From Reinekea marina (GTDB lineage Bacteria > Pseudomonadota > Gammaproteobacteria > Pseudomonadales > Natronospirillaceae): a stretch of DNA of 64,000 nt. The notes beneath the pieces are model-generated. The model was not told the origin of the DNA and made no database searches. It saw only the letters and a program-made list of their open reading frames with translations. Numbering within the stretch: the stretch's first letter is position 1; each line of letters begins with the position of its first letter. Of this stretch, positions 17,926 to 28,016 are shown in pieces. Location of the stretch: the NCBI RefSeq assembly GCF_030409715.1, contig NZ_JAUFQI010000001.1:1735001-1799000 (forward strand), read 5' to 3'. The position numbers and the translations under genes are program-made.

Positions 17926-17943
17926 TTTGAAACCTGTTTCAAA
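17926..17943. promoter_or_regulatory. LacI-family operator O2 (gal)
   Basis: TTTGAAACCTGTTTCAAA, with matching arms and only the two central bases non-palindromic. It shares the TTTGAAA-N4-TTTCAA layout with O1. It is 20 bases upstream of the regulator start, and the centre-to-centre distance to O1 is 56 bases. Confidence 0.75.
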
Positions 17944-17963
17944 TGAGTTTAAACGGAGTGTGA

Positions 17964-18965
17964 ATGGCCAATATTAAAGACGTCGCCAAGGCTGCAGGGG
18001 TTTCTGTTTCTACGGTTTCTCGTGTGATCAATGATTCAGCCTCGGTTGTGCCAGAAAAAAAAGAAGCCGTCTTAAAAGCCATGGACGAATTAAAGTACAA
18101 GCCCAATACACTTGCTCGAGCGCTTGTTAACAACCGATCCGATTGTATTGGTCTGTTAGTCGGTGAAATCGAATCGCCTTTTTTCGGTCAGTTAATGGCG
18201 GGTGTTCACCGTAAGGTTATGGAAGCGGGTAAACATGTGATTGTGACGGCGGGTTATCATATGCCAGATCTAGAGCGTAGCTCGATTCGTTTTCTCCAAG
18301 AAAGACGCTGTGATGCCCTCATCATTCATTCCAAAGCATTACCCGATGACGAGCTAATAGAGCTGTTTCAACAAGATACGCCGGTGATGATCATTAATCG
18401 TTTAATTCCTGGCTGGGAAGATCATTGTGTATTTTTAGACAATGAATATGGCGCCTATTTGGCCACACGGCACCTCATTCAAAAGGGACACAAAAAGATT
18501 GCCTACATTGGCACCAATATAGAAATTGAAGATGGCAATCATCGTGTAAAGGGGTATTCGAAAGCCTTGCATGAAGCAGGCATAGATGTAGATGATCGAG
18601 CAATAGTGAAGGCTTTCCCCGACGAAGAGGGTGGTCATTCAGCTATGTCTGAAGTGCTTCAACGCAATTTGGGCGTAACGGCCGTTTTTTCTTACAATGA
18701 CGCGATGGCTGCAGGTGCCATGCTTATGATGCAAGACGCCGGTTTAGACATTCCTGAGAAGGTATCCATAGTGGGCTTTGATGACATCATATTAGCGCGA
18801 GTTCTGAAACCGCACCTTACGACGATCCGATACCCAGTTAATGAAATGGGCGCTTTGGCAGCGCAGTTAGTGTTGCATCGATTAGACGAGCGTTATCAAA
18901 AAATTGAACAACCGCTAAGGTTTACCCCTCGGCTGATTGAGCGGCAGTCGGTGTTGAGTCTTTAA
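17964..18965 (+). CDS. LacI/GalR-family repressor of the galactose operon
   Basis: A 333-residue regulator with the N-terminal helix-turn-helix IKDVAKAAGVSVSTVSRVIN, the hinge helix PNTLARALV, and a periplasmic-binding-protein-like effector domain ending with the conserved VGFDDIILARVLKPHLTTIR. It is divergent from galTKM, and two operators lie in the gap, one beside each promoter, so local repression and autoregulation are likely. Galactose or a derivative as inducer is inferred from context. The ATG is preceded by GGAG. Confidence 0.88.
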   Translation: MANIKDVAKAAGVSVSTVSRVINDSASVVPEKKEAVLKAMDELKYKPNTLARALVNNRSDCIGLLVGEIESPFFGQLMAGVHRKVMEAGKHVIVTAGYHMPDLERSSIRFLQERRCDALIIHSKALPDDELIELFQQDTPVMIINRLIPGWEDHCVFLDNEYGAYLATRHLIQKGHKKIAYIGTNIEIEDGNHRVKGYSKALHEAGIDVDDRAIVKAFPDEEGGHSAMSEVLQRNLGVTAVFSYNDAMAAGAMLMMQDAGLDIPEKVSIVGFDDIILARVLKPHLTTIRYPVNEMGALAAQLVLHRLDERYQKIEQPLRFTPRLIERQSVLSL

Positions 18966-18972
18966 ACCAAAC

Positions 18973-18993
18973 AAGGCAGCGTATTCTGCCTTT
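18973..18993 (+). terminator. Weak hairpin between the LacI-type gene and murI
   Basis: Seven-pair stem AAGGCAG / CTGCCTT with a six-base loop and only three T after it. It may be a weak terminator. Confidence 0.4.
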
Positions 18994-19042
18994 CATGGTT
19001 CGTGATACACTTAGCCTAGTTGATTCGTTTAGTAAGGTTCCT

Positions 19043-19843
19043 ATGATTGGCGTGTTTGATTCTGGTATTGGTGGGCTAACTGTACTGTCTAGTATTTATA
19101 AACTTATGCCTGAATCGCCGCTTATTTATGTGGCCGATCAAGCGCACGCTCCTTATGGGAATTTATCCGATGCACTTTTATTGAAGCGATGCCGGCTTAT
19201 AACGAGTTGGCTTGAAGCACAGGGCTGCACTTTAGTCGTCATTGCTTGCAATACCGCGACCGCCATGGCGATAGATACCCTGAGAAAAGAGTTTACCGTG
19301 CCCATTGTGGGGGTAGAGCCGGGCATTAAACCCGCCGCGATTTCCAGCCAAAGTCGATGCGTGGGCATTTTAGCCACAGAAAACACCGTCGCTTCTGGGC
19401 GTTATAAGCGGCTATTAGAACGCTTCATGCCTTCTGTTTCAATTGCCAGCCAAGGTTGTCCTGGCTTGGCTGATGCCATCGAGCAGGGGTCTCATTCTAT
19501 CGATTCGTTGTTGCAACAATACAGTAAACCTTTGTTGCAAGCCGGTGCAGATCAAATTGTGCTAGGTTGTACGCATTATCCCTTGGTTATGCAACGGCTC
19601 CAAAAAATAGTCGGGAATGAGATCAATATTATTGATACCAGTGATGCAGTCGCTTTAGAGGTGCAAAGGCGCTATAACGCGAATTCCAGCCAAAATGGGC
19701 TCCCTACAAGCCACATTGCCTTGTTTACCACGGGTAGTCAGACCGCCATCAATAGAATTGTGGCAACCTATGCCGAATTAACTTGGCTTGCTGATTTACC
19801 CGTTCAGCATTGCGCTTTATCAGACCTTGCTGAACAGCCATAA
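19043..19843 (+). CDS. murI: Glutamate racemase
   Basis: Converts L-glutamate to D-glutamate for peptidoglycan synthesis, without a cofactor. About 266 residues, with the first catalytic cysteine in VIACNTATA, the second in VLGCTHYPL, and the N-terminal signature IGVFDSGIGGLTV. The frame is open further upstream (ATG at 18995), but the extension does not resemble the family and has no ribosome-binding site. The ATG at 19043 follows TAAGG and places the start at the conserved IGVFDSG. Confidence 0.93.
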   Translation: MIGVFDSGIGGLTVLSSIYKLMPESPLIYVADQAHAPYGNLSDALLLKRCRLITSWLEAQGCTLVVIACNTATAMAIDTLRKEFTVPIVGVEPGIKPAAISSQSRCVGILATENTVASGRYKRLLERFMPSVSIASQGCPGLADAIEQGSHSIDSLLQQYSKPLLQAGADQIVLGCTHYPLVMQRLQKIVGNEINIIDTSDAVALEVQRRYNANSSQNGLPTSHIALFTTGSQTAINRIVATYAELTWLADLPVQHCALSDLAEQP

Positions 19844-19927
19844 GTCACAATAATTGAGCCGTTACTTGGGTTCTGAATAACGACCCGCATAATGAACCTT
19901 TCTCGCCATTACGCACAAGGAAGCCCT

Positions 19928-21751
19928 ATGACACAATCTGCTTCGTCGGCTCAAACTGAGGCCGAAATCAAAGACAGCGCTGATCCGTTGTCTCCCCCAC
20001 CGAGTAATAAAAATGTCTCCAGCTTTTTAGCGGCATTATGGCCCTATTTATCTCGCTATAAAAAAGTTATGTTGGGGGCGGCTACGGCCTTAGTTATTAC
20101 CGCAATGGTGAGTTTATTGTTAGGTCAGGGCGTGCGACTCGTCATCGATGAAGGCATCGGCGCTGAATCTATGTCATCGCTAAATGCCATGCTTGGCGTG
20201 GTGATGATTATGGTCATTGTAATGGCCGTGGGTACTTTTATTAGATTTTATTTAGTCACCTGGTTGGGTGAGCGAATTTCAGCCGATATCCGCAATGATG
20301 TGTTTAAACACCTTGTGCGATTGCACCCTAGTTATTTCGAAGAGAACCAATCGGGCGAAATCATGTCTCGATTAACCACCGATACAACATTGCTGCAATC
20401 GATAATCGGCTCTAGTTTATCCTTCGCGTTACGTAATGCATTAACGGTATCGGGCGGCTTAATCATGCTTTTTGTCACTAACTTAAAGTTAACCTCCGTT
20501 GTGCTGCTGGGCGTTCCTGCGGTCATTGTGCCTGCACTTTGGATGGGCAAACGCGTGCGTAATTTAAGCCGTGAAAGCCAAGACACAGTTGCTGATGTCG
20601 GTTCCTACGCGGGTGAAATCATCCGTCAAGTGAAAACGGTTCAATCCTATTCACGCGAGCGATTTGAAATAGACGCCTTTGGTCAAGAAGTAGATAAAGC
20701 ATTTAACGTCGCCAAAAAACGCATACTTACAAGGTCCACCTTATTAGCTATTGTCATTTTTCTTTCCTTCACCGCGATCGCTTCTATGGTTTGGGTAGGG
20801 GGCTACGATGTGATGAATGGCAATATGACGGCAGGTGAGTTAGCCGCGTTTGTGTTTTACGCGCTTATGGTTGCTTTTGGTGTAGCGGGTGTATCGGAAG
20901 TTTATGGTGAAATCCAGCGCGCTGCAGGCGCTACCGAGCGTTTAATGGAGCTATTAGGCGAGCAGACCTTAATCACCGACCCGGAACAACCCGAATCGCT
21001 TCAAAAAGAAGTTAACCCTCATTTAGCGTTATCGGGCGTTACCTTTGCGTATCCGAGCCGGTTGGATAAACCCTCACTCAATAACGTTTCGTTAGATATT
21101 GCCCGTGGTGAAACCATTGCATTGGTCGGACCGAGTGGCGCTGGGAAGTCGACTCTGTTTGAATTGCTGTTGCGTTTTTATGATCCGCAACAAGGGCAAA
21201 TAAATCTCTTTGGTTCTAATATAAAGGACATACGTTTAGAAGATTTACGCACAAATATGGCGTTGGTACCGCAACAGCCTGTGCTATTTAGTAAAGATGT
21301 TTGGTATAACATTCGTTATGGCAAACCAGATGCAACGGATGAAGAAGTCATTAAAGCGGCAAAAGCTGCATTTGCCTACGACTTTATAATGGAGCTTCCT
21401 AATGGCTTTTCTAGTCATCTTGGGGAAAACGGAGTGCGGTTGAGTGGCGGGCAAAAACAACGCATCGTGATTGCGCGTGCCATTCTAAACGATCCGGAAA
21501 TACTTTTATTGGATGAAGCGACCAGTGCACTGGATGCACAAAGTGAATATGAAGTTCAAAAAGCGCTCGATAGTTTAATGGAAAATAGAACGACTTTAAT
21601 CATTGCGCATCGTTTAGCAACTGTCTTAGGGGCAGATCGAACGGTGGTGTTAGATAAAGGCACGGTTGTCGCTCAAGGCACACATGAGTCTTTGATTGAA
21701 ACTTCAACCCTGTATAAGCGCTTAGCCGACCTACAATTTGGCGAAAGCTAG
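19928..21751 (+). CDS. MsbA-like ABC exporter, fused permease and ATPase
   Basis: Type IV ABC half-transporter, about 607 residues. A six-helix transmembrane domain (about residues 40-330) is followed by an ATPase domain with Walker A GPSGAGKST, signature LSGGQKQR, Walker B ILLLDEATSALD and the H-loop IIAHRLAT. It works as a homodimer in the inner membrane exporting lipids, drugs or peptides; the substrate is not identifiable. A longer frame begins at 19892, but AAGGAAG directly precedes the ATG at 19928. The first 35 residues are polar and presumably cytosolic. Confidence 0.85.
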   Translation: MTQSASSAQTEAEIKDSADPLSPPPSNKNVSSFLAALWPYLSRYKKVMLGAATALVITAMVSLLLGQGVRLVIDEGIGAESMSSLNAMLGVVMIMVIVMAVGTFIRFYLVTWLGERISADIRNDVFKHLVRLHPSYFEENQSGEIMSRLTTDTTLLQSIIGSSLSFALRNALTVSGGLIMLFVTNLKLTSVVLLGVPAVIVPALWMGKRVRNLSRESQDTVADVGSYAGEIIRQVKTVQSYSRERFEIDAFGQEVDKAFNVAKKRILTRSTLLAIVIFLSFTAIASMVWVGGYDVMNGNMTAGELAAFVFYALMVAFGVAGVSEVYGEIQRAAGATERLMELLGEQTLITDPEQPESLQKEVNPHLALSGVTFAYPSRLDKPSLNNVSLDIARGETIALVGPSGAGKSTLFELLLRFYDPQQGQINLFGSNIKDIRLEDLRTNMALVPQQPVLFSKDVWYNIRYGKPDATDEEVIKAAKAAFAYDFIMELPNGFSSHLGENGVRLSGGQKQRIVIARAILNDPEILLLDEATSALDAQSEYEVQKALDSLMENRTTLIIAHRLATVLGADRTVVLDKGTVVAQGTHESLIETSTLYKRLADLQFGES

Positions 21752-21848
21752 ACTGTATTCCGCATAAGTCACTTTACTCGTTAAGGTGGCTTTAATAAGC
21801 TTTAGCGACTGTTTAGATCTTCATTCAAAAAAATTACAGAGGTATGTT

Positions 21849-22577
21849 GTGATTAAGGTATTAGTAAACGGCGCAAATGGGCGCATGGGCTCGGAAGTAG
21901 TTAACGCCATTTCCCGCGATGCTGAATTAGAGTTAGTAGGTGCCATTGACCGCGACACCAATTTGGCCAGTGCTATTCAAGAATTATCCCCTCAAGTAGT
22001 GGTCGATTTCACCATTGCCTCTGCAGGTTTTGAAAATACCAAAACTATTATTAATGCCGGTGTGTGTCCTGTTGTTGGAACCAGTGGATTTCAAGAAGCC
22101 CAAGTCAATGAATTAAAAGCGTTAGCTGCTGAGAAAAAATTGGGGGGTTTAATTGCGCCGAATTTTTCAGTGGGCGCTGTATTGATGATGAAGTTTGCTG
22201 CCGAAGCGGCTAAATATTTGCCCGATGTCGAAGTCATTGAAGCACACAGTACGCAAAAGGAAGAAAGCCCTTCGGGTACTGCCTTGAGAACGGCTGAGAT
22301 GATCGCCCAAGCTAGAACGCGATCAGCTGAAAAGACCAGTGAAAAAGAGCTTATCGAAGGCGCTCGTGGCGCGACTTTGCACGAAGTTCCGCTGCATTCC
22401 ATACGCCTTCCGGGCGTTGTAGCCCAGCAAACAGTGATGTTTGGTGGCTTATCAGAGACATTGAAAATTGAGCATAATTCGCAACATCGCAGTTCGTTTA
22501 TGCCAGGCGTTTGCTTAGCTTGTAAAAAGGTCGTTGATGAGCAAGAGTTGCATTATGGTTTAGAGTACCTGCTTTAA
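21849..22577 (+). CDS. dapB: 4-hydroxy-tetrahydrodipicolinate reductase
   Basis: NAD(P)H-dependent reductase in the diaminopimelate/lysine pathway. It carries the N-terminal cofactor loop NGANGRMG, the substrate segment EAHSTQKEESPSGTAL (family: E-HH-x-x-K-x-D-x-PSGT; the second histidine is serine here) and the C-terminal SIRLPGVVAQQTVMFGG and SSFMPGV. The start is GTG at 21849, preceded by AGAGG. An upstream ATG would add 21 unrelated residues. About 242 residues, a little shorter than E. coli DapB. No carAB follows, unlike in many relatives. Confidence 0.92.
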   Translation: MIKVLVNGANGRMGSEVVNAISRDAELELVGAIDRDTNLASAIQELSPQVVVDFTIASAGFENTKTIINAGVCPVVGTSGFQEAQVNELKALAAEKKLGGLIAPNFSVGAVLMMKFAAEAAKYLPDVEVIEAHSTQKEESPSGTALRTAEMIAQARTRSAEKTSEKELIEGARGATLHEVPLHSIRLPGVVAQQTVMFGGLSETLKIEHNSQHRSSFMPGVCLACKKVVDEQELHYGLEYLL

Positions 22578-22713
22578 CCTCAACCTAAGGCGCTTGCTTG
22601 GTTCTGGGTGAGCGCTTTATAGAGTCTTTTTTCTCCTCATAACTTTCTACTTTAGTTTTTTCTAATATATGCTATTATCCCTCTCAGATTAACTATTAGA
22701 GCCGTGAGCGGCT

Positions 22714-22776
22714 ATGTTTAAAGTAGGCCAATTGCTCGAAATAAGCGTAGCTTTGCTATTTAAAGTGAGGAACTAG
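22714..22776 (+). CDS. Possible 20-codon leader ORF before the second SulP gene
   Basis: ATG at 22714 to TAG at 22774-22776 encodes a 20-residue hydrophobic/basic peptide beginning MFKVGQLLEI. Its stop is one base before the GTG of the SulP gene, which would allow translational coupling. Its own ribosome-binding site is weak, and a small hairpin (AGCCG-TGAG-CGGCT) sits just upstream. It may be chance. Confidence 0.25.
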   Translation: MFKVGQLLEISVALLFKVRN

Positions 22777-22777
22777 G

Positions 22778-24508
22778 GTGAAAGCATTAGAAAGAATTCA
22801 AGGCAGCGACCTCATGCAGGGCGTTATAGCCTTGGTAACCACTGGGCGTTACGGTAAAAAGCTGCTCATTAGTGACATTAACGCCGCTATTATTGTAACG
22901 TTAATGCTTATACCGCAAAGTTTAGCCTATGCGTTAGTGGCCGGTTTGCCGCCTGAGGCCGGTTTGTATGCGTCTATTCTTCCACTTATAGCCTATGCGT
23001 TTTTTGGCACCAGTGCGGCATTGGCGGTTGGACCGGTGGCAATCGTAAGTTTATTGACCGCCAATACCTTAATGCCAATGGCCGAAGTTGGTACCGATGA
23101 ATACATGCAGTTAGCTTTGTTATTGGCCGCTATGGTTGGCGCTATGTACTTTATCATGGGCGTTTTTCGATTAGGGTTTATCACTCAGTTATTGAGTTAC
23201 CCTGTGATGAAAGGCTTTATTACAGCCTCTTCATTGTTGATTATTATTGGTCAAATAAAGCCGTTAACAGGCATTTATATGTCTCGTGGAAACTTAATAG
23301 AGCGTTTCCATACGCTCGATATAAGTACGTTCCACAGTGTTTCGAGCATCATGGGTGTCGGTGCCATGTTGTTGCTATTTTGGACTCGTTCAAAGCAAGG
23401 TATTGCGATAACAAACCGGCTCTTTGGCTCTTTTGCAACTCTTTCAAGAAGGTTGTTTCCAATGTTGTTGATATTGGTGGCAGCCGTGCTAACCGCGTTA
23501 TTGTCACTCGATACCAAAGGGGTTGCCACCGTTGGGCTATTGCCTAAAGGCTTACCCAGTTTGCAATTGCCTGGGTTTGATCTCGGGCTTATCAGTCAAC
23601 TGATGCTGCCTGCTTTTATTATCACATTAATCGGGATGACAGAATCTATTGCGGTTGGTCAAACGCTTGGGGCGGTGAAGCGTCAGCGTATCAATCCGAA
23701 TCGTGAGCTACTTGGTTTAGGTGCGGCCAATTTTGCGGCCGGATTTAGTGGTGGCTTCCCCGTTACCGGAGGCATGGCTCGTTCAGTGGTTAATGCCGAC
23801 GCTGGTGCAGAAACCCCAATTGCGGGTGCGTTGACCGCCGTATTTTTAAGCTTTGGCATTTTGTTTTTAACGCCGTGGTTATCTTATATTCCAATTCCAG
23901 TTTTGGCAGCCACCATTATTGTCGCAGTGAGCCAGTTATTAGAGTTTCCATCGATGGCGACATTGCTTCGAATGAATCGTATTGATGGTGGTATCAGCTG
24001 GATCACAGCCATTTTAGTCTTGGTTTGGGAGGTTGAAGCAGGTTTGCTGGTAGGCGTTATTTTATCGGTACTGTCATTATTAGCGAATCATCGTCAGCCT
24101 TATATGGCCGAGCTTGGGTTAATTCCCAATACCGAGCGATTCAAAAATATCAAGCATGCTCAAACAGAAACCTTGCCCAATACTTTATTACTTCGTGTGG
24201 ACGAGAGCTTAACGTTTTTAAACGCCGGGGTTATTGAGCAAGCATTTTTGCAGCGAGTATCTGAAAACGATGAATTGAAAAACTTAGTCATCGTTGCCTC
24301 AGGAATTCACACCCTAGATGCCAGTGGCGCCAGTATGCTAAAACGGTTTTGCCAAGAAATGGATGCGGCTAATATCAAGCTATATTTAACCGATGTGAAG
24401 GTGCCTTTAGCTAGAAAATTAAAAGCGTATGATGTATTTAAGCGACGACCAGAAGCGATGGAGTATCCGACGATTGAGCTTTATAAAAAGCTACAATCGT
24501 CGAATTAA
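22778..24508 (+). CDS. SulP/SLC26 family anion transporter with STAS domain
   Basis: Second SulP transporter of the window, 576 residues and complete. The first-helix motif is PQSLAYALVAGLPPEAGLYA. The membrane core runs to about residue 440, and a C-terminal STAS domain (about 465-570) includes the loop HTLDASGASMLKRF. The family imports sulfate, bicarbonate or dicarboxylates; the substrate is not determinable here. The start is GTG with GAGG upstream. It is divergent in sequence from the first SulP, so not a recent duplicate. It converges on gcvR with six bases between stops. Confidence 0.9.
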   Translation: MKALERIQGSDLMQGVIALVTTGRYGKKLLISDINAAIIVTLMLIPQSLAYALVAGLPPEAGLYASILPLIAYAFFGTSAALAVGPVAIVSLLTANTLMPMAEVGTDEYMQLALLLAAMVGAMYFIMGVFRLGFITQLLSYPVMKGFITASSLLIIIGQIKPLTGIYMSRGNLIERFHTLDISTFHSVSSIMGVGAMLLLFWTRSKQGIAITNRLFGSFATLSRRLFPMLLILVAAVLTALLSLDTKGVATVGLLPKGLPSLQLPGFDLGLISQLMLPAFIITLIGMTESIAVGQTLGAVKRQRINPNRELLGLGAANFAAGFSGGFPVTGGMARSVVNADAGAETPIAGALTAVFLSFGILFLTPWLSYIPIPVLAATIIVAVSQLLEFPSMATLLRMNRIDGGISWITAILVLVWEVEAGLLVGVILSVLSLLANHRQPYMAELGLIPNTERFKNIKHAQTETLPNTLLLRVDESLTFLNAGVIEQAFLQRVSENDELKNLVIVASGIHTLDASGASMLKRFCQEMDAANIKLYLTDVKVPLARKLKAYDVFKRRPEAMEYPTIELYKKLQSSN

Positions 24509-24514
24509 GTTCGA

Positions 24515-25012
24515 TTACTTAGTGTCGACCATTAGATCGGGCGATAAGTTTTCTAAAGCTTGAATGACATTATCTAAAGACTGCTCGTCGGTTAATGCAA
24601 ACTCAATCATGGCCTTGAAAATAACGCCGCCGCTCATCGAAGCGGGGGCGATTTTTGTTTGCAAATCTATGACGTTAGCGTGTTGGCCGGCCAAAGCATC
24701 GGTCACTTCTCTCACGATACCAGGGCGGTCGTTACCGACCACCTCAATAACATGACCGGTGTTATGGCCTTCACCAGTTTCGCCCATTTCTATAGAAACA
24801 TTTAAGCCGTCTTCTTTAAGGTTTTGAAGGGCTAATGAAAGTGCTTCAAAATTAGCTTCTGGCACTTCAACACGAACGATACCCGCAAATTTTCCAGCCA
24901 TGGTTGCTAAACGGCTTTCAAGCCAGTTGCCTTGGTGAGCGGCAATTTCACGTGCTAAACGCTCGGCAATGCCGGTTCGGTCGTTCGCCATTATCGTCAG
25001 TATAAATTCCAT
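24515..25012 (-). CDS. GcvR-like ACT-domain protein
   Basis: Two tandem ACT domains, about 165 residues, beginning MEFILTIMANDRTGIAERLA with a second copy starting at VIEVVGNDRPGIVREVTDAL. GcvR in E. coli binds GcvA and represses the glycine cleavage operon when glycine is low. The gene starts one base after the gcvP stop, so it belongs to the gcv operon. A longer frame starting inside gcvP is possible, but the ATG at 25012 gives the standard ACT start. No GcvA-type regulator is in the window, so the partner is unknown. Confidence 0.8.
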   Translation of the reverse strand: MEFILTIMANDRTGIAERLAREIAAHQGNWLESRLATMAGKFAGIVRVEVPEANFEALSLALQNLKEDGLNVSIEMGETGEGHNTGHVIEVVGNDRPGIVREVTDALAGQHANVIDLQTKIAPASMSGGVIFKAMIEFALTDEQSLDNVIQALENLSPDLMVDTK

Positions 25013-25013
25013 C

Positions 25014-27896
25014 TTAGCTCTCCGAATAAGAATCAGTGGTTGGGCAGGCACAGAACAAGTTTCGGTCGCCCCAAACGTCGTCAATGCGGTTCACAAATGG
25101 CCAGAACTTATTTTCACCGACCCATTCTAATGGGAATGCAGCTTCTTTAATGGTGTATGGGCGATCCCAGCCATTGATGAGATCGCTCTGGCTGTGTGGG
25201 GCCCTAACCAATGGGTTGTTATCGGCCGGCCAGTGCCCGTCTTTCACTTGCTGGATTTCACCATGAATGGCAATCATCGCGTCGGCGAAACGATCAAGCT
25301 CTGCTTTCGATTCTGATTCAGTTGGTTCAACCATAAAGGTTCCCGGGACAGGGAAACTCATGGTCGGTGCGTGGAATCCGTAGTCCATCAATCGTTTAGC
25401 GATATCCACTTCACTGATGCCCGATTCTGCTTTTAGCGGGCGTAAATCTAGAATACATTCATGTGCTACACGGCCGTTTGGCGCGGTATACAAAATAGGG
25501 TAGTGGGCCTTTAAACGCTCAACTAAATAATTGGCATTTAAAATGGCCGTTTGAGTCGACGTTTTTAAACCGTTAGCCCCTAATAAACGAATGTACATCC
25601 ATGAAATGGTCAAGATAGATGCGCTGCCGTAAGGTGCAGCGGAAACTGCGCCCATTAATGGATTAGCATTTTTAACTGGGTTAACCACGTGGCTAGGAAG
25701 ATAAGGCTCTAGATGTTTACGCACGCCAATCGGTCCCATACCCGGGCCACCACCACCGTGTGGAATGGCAAAGGTTTTGTGCAAGTTCATGTGGGAAACA
25801 TCTGCGCCAATATCAGCAGGACGCGTTAAACCAACTTGTGCGTTTAAGTTGGCCCCATCCATATACACTTGGCCACCGTGATCGTGCACCAACTGACAAA
25901 TTTCTTTTATTCCTTCTTCATACACACCGTGCGTAGACGGGTAAGTAATCATTAAGCAGCACAGGTTATCCCCGGCTTGTTTAACTTTTTCGGCCAAGTC
26001 TTCTTGATCGACATTGCCTTTAGAGTCGGTTTTAGTTACAACGACTTTTAGCCCCATCATTTGAGCTGAAGCTGGGTTAGTACCATGTGCCGACTGAGGA
26101 ATAATACAAATATCTCGATGGCCTTCGCCAAGCGTTTCTTGGTATTTTCGAATCGCAAGTAGGCCCGCGTATTCACCTTGCGCACCCGAGTTTGGTTGCA
26201 TGCTGACAGCGTCAAAACCTGTGATGCTCTTAAGCATATTTTGCAATTCTTCAACAAGTGTTCGGTAACCGCGAGTTTGATTGTAAGGCGCAAACGGGTG
26301 GATCTTGCCAAACTCTGGCCAAGTGACTGGAATCATCTGCGCAGTGGCGTTTAATTTCATCGTACAAGAACCTAAAGCAATCATGCTTTGGTTCAATGCT
26401 AAGTCGCGATTTTCCAACTTTTTCAAATAACGCAACATGTCTGTTTCACTGTGATGGCTATTGAACACAGGGTGCGTTAAAAAGCTGGATTGGCGTTCTA
26501 AAGACTCCGGTAAGAACGAGGTGTCTTGTTGATCTAGGTCATCGTCAATTTTTGTGGCGTTTAAATCGTGCTCACCTAAGAAAATATCAAATAATTCTTC
26601 AATATCTTCACGAGAAGTCGTCTCATCGACAGAAACACCGAGGTAACCATTTTTATCTTCACGCAGGTTAATGTTTGCTGCGGCCGCTCGTTCAACAATA
26701 ATTTCGTGATTGTGAAGCGGGTCTATTGTTAAGGTGTCGAAAAAGTGGGAATTTAAAACTCGAATTCCTTTGGCGACTAACCCTTCCGATAAAATTCCAG
26801 TAAGGCGGTGTACACGCTTTGCAATTCGCGTTAAGCCTTCAGGGCCGTGGTAGACCGCGTAAAAACCAGCCATGTTTGCCAATAAAACTTGCGCCGTACA
26901 AATGTTGGATGTCGCTTTCTCGCGACGAATATGTTGTTCACGAGTTTGCAAAGCCATGCGGTAGGCGGGTTTGTTGTTGGCATCTTTAGAAACGCCAATG
27001 ATTCGGCCGGGTATAGTCCGTTTGTGCGTTTCTAAGGTCGCAAAAAAAGCCGCATGCGGACCCCCATAACCCATAGGAACACCAAAACGTTGGCTATTGC
27101 CGATGACTATGTCAGCGCCCATCTCACCGGGTGTTTTCAATAAACACAGCGCAAGTAAATCGGAGGCAACAATGCTCATGGCATTCTTTTCTTTTAACGC
27201 CTGTATTATTGGCTCAGGATCAGATATATCGCCATTGACGCCAGGGTATTGAATTAAGGCGGCGAAAACGTCTTCCTCAGAGGCTTTCGATATTGGACCA
27301 ACTATGATGTCGTATCCGTAATATTCGGCACGGGTACGCAGCACATCTAGCGTTTGAGGCAAAACATTTTCATCGACAAAAAAGGCATTCGATTTATTCT
27401 TTCGAACCGTTCGCTTTGCCATGGCCATTGCTTCGGCGGCTGCAGTCGCTTCATCTAACAAAGAAGCATTTGCCAGCTCCATGCCCGTTAAATCGATCAC
27501 CATTTGCTGATAATTGATGAGAGCTTCTAAGCGACCTTGGGCGATTTCAGGTTGGTAGGGCGTGTAAGCGGTATACCAACCTGGGTTTTCTAAAACATTT
27601 CGAAGGATTACATTTGGTACATGCGTGTCGTAGTAGCCCATGCCAATGTAGTTTTTAAAGACCTTATTTTGCCCTGCAATAGCCTTAAGATAACTGATGG
27701 CTTCGTGCTCTGGCGTGGCATCTTCTAGTTGCAGTGCCCGATTGAGCTGAATATCGCGCGGGACAATTTCATTAGTTAATGCATCAATAGAAGGGGCGTT
27801 AACCAGTGACAGCATTTCTTGCTGTTGTTGCTTATCTGGCCCTACATGGCGGCGAATGAAGGCGTTACGATACTCTAGATCAGTCAAAGAAGTCAT
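25014..27896 (-). CDS. gcvP: Glycine dehydrogenase (decarboxylating), P protein
   Basis: PLP-dependent subunit of the glycine cleavage system. It decarboxylates glycine and transfers the aminomethyl group to the lipoyl arm of GcvH. At 960 residues it is the full-length fused form (N- and C-terminal halves). The PLP lysine lies in [20 protein letters not shown], and the glycine-rich [12 protein letters not shown] of the N-terminal half is present. It is preceded by a 120-base gap holding a stem-loop, and followed by the GcvR-like gene. Confidence 0.96.
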   Translation of the reverse strand: MTSLTDLEYRNAFIRRHVGPDKQQQQEMLSLVNAPSIDALTNEIVPRDIQLNRALQLEDATPEHEAISYLKAIAGQNKVFKNYIGMGYYDTHVPNVILRNVLENPGWYTAYTPYQPEIAQGRLEALINYQQMVIDLTGMELANASLLDEATAAAEAMAMAKRTVRKNKSNAFFVDENVLPQTLDVLRTRAEYYGYDIIVGPISKASEEDVFAALIQYPGVNGDISDPEPIIQALKEKNAMSIVASDLLALCLLKTPGEMGADIVIGNSQRFGVPMGYGGPHAAFFATLETHKRTIPGRIIGVSKDANNKPAYRMALQTREQHIRREKATSNICTAQVLLANMAGFYAVYHGPEGLTRIAKRVHRLTGILSEGLVAKGIRVLNSHFFDTLTIDPLHNHEIIVERAAAANINLREDKNGYLGVSVDETTSREDIEELFDIFLGEHDLNATKIDDDLDQQDTSFLPESLERQSSFLTHPVFNSHHSETDMLRYLKKLENRDLALNQSMIALGSCTMKLNATAQMIPVTWPEFGKIHPFAPYNQTRGYRTLVEELQNMLKSITGFDAVSMQPNSGAQGEYAGLLAIRKYQETLGEGHRDICIIPQSAHGTNPASAQMMGLKVVVTKTDSKGNVDQEDLAEKVKQAGDNLCCLMITYPSTHGVYEEGIKEICQLVHDHGGQVYMDGANLNAQVGLTRPADIGADVSHMNLHKTFAIPHGGGGPGMGPIGVRKHLEPYLPSHVVNPVKNANPLMGAVSAAPYGSASILTISWMYIRLLGANGLKTSTQTAILNANYLVERLKAHYPILYTAPNGRVAHECILDLRPLKAESGISEVDIAKRLMDYGFHAPTMSFPVPGTFMVEPTESESKAELDRFADAMIAIHGEIQQVKDGHWPADNNPLVRAPHSQSDLINGWDRPYTIKEAAFPLEWVGENKFWPFVNRIDDVWGDRNLFCACPTTDSYSES

Positions 27897-27969
27897 GGAT
27901 TATCTCAATTGGTCTATTTAGGCGAGGAAAAGGATTCCTGCGGTATTCTATGGTCGGTTTCGTTAATGG

Positions 27970-28004
27970 GGCGACTAGAGCCTTTTAATAGGCTCGGTGT
28001 CGCC
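27970..28004 (-). other. Stem-loop between gcvH and gcvP
   Basis: Inner arms GAGCC / GGCTC with an eight-base loop and outer arms GGCGAC / GTCGCC, separated by a small internal loop. No T tract follows on the minus strand, so it is more likely an mRNA-processing or stability element than a terminator. It may set the gcvH:gcvP expression ratio. Confidence 0.55.
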
Positions 28005-28016
28005 TTCAGAAACGGA

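Noticed and set aside
17705..17977. 90-codon plus-strand ORF across the galT/regulator gap
   Set aside because: It overlaps galT antisense and both gal operators, has no ribosome-binding site and no protein-like composition.
24515..25084. Extended start of the GcvR-like protein inside gcvP
   Set aside because: The 24 extra residues are out-of-frame gcvP sequence, while the ATG at 25012 begins a normal ACT domain one base after the gcvP stop.
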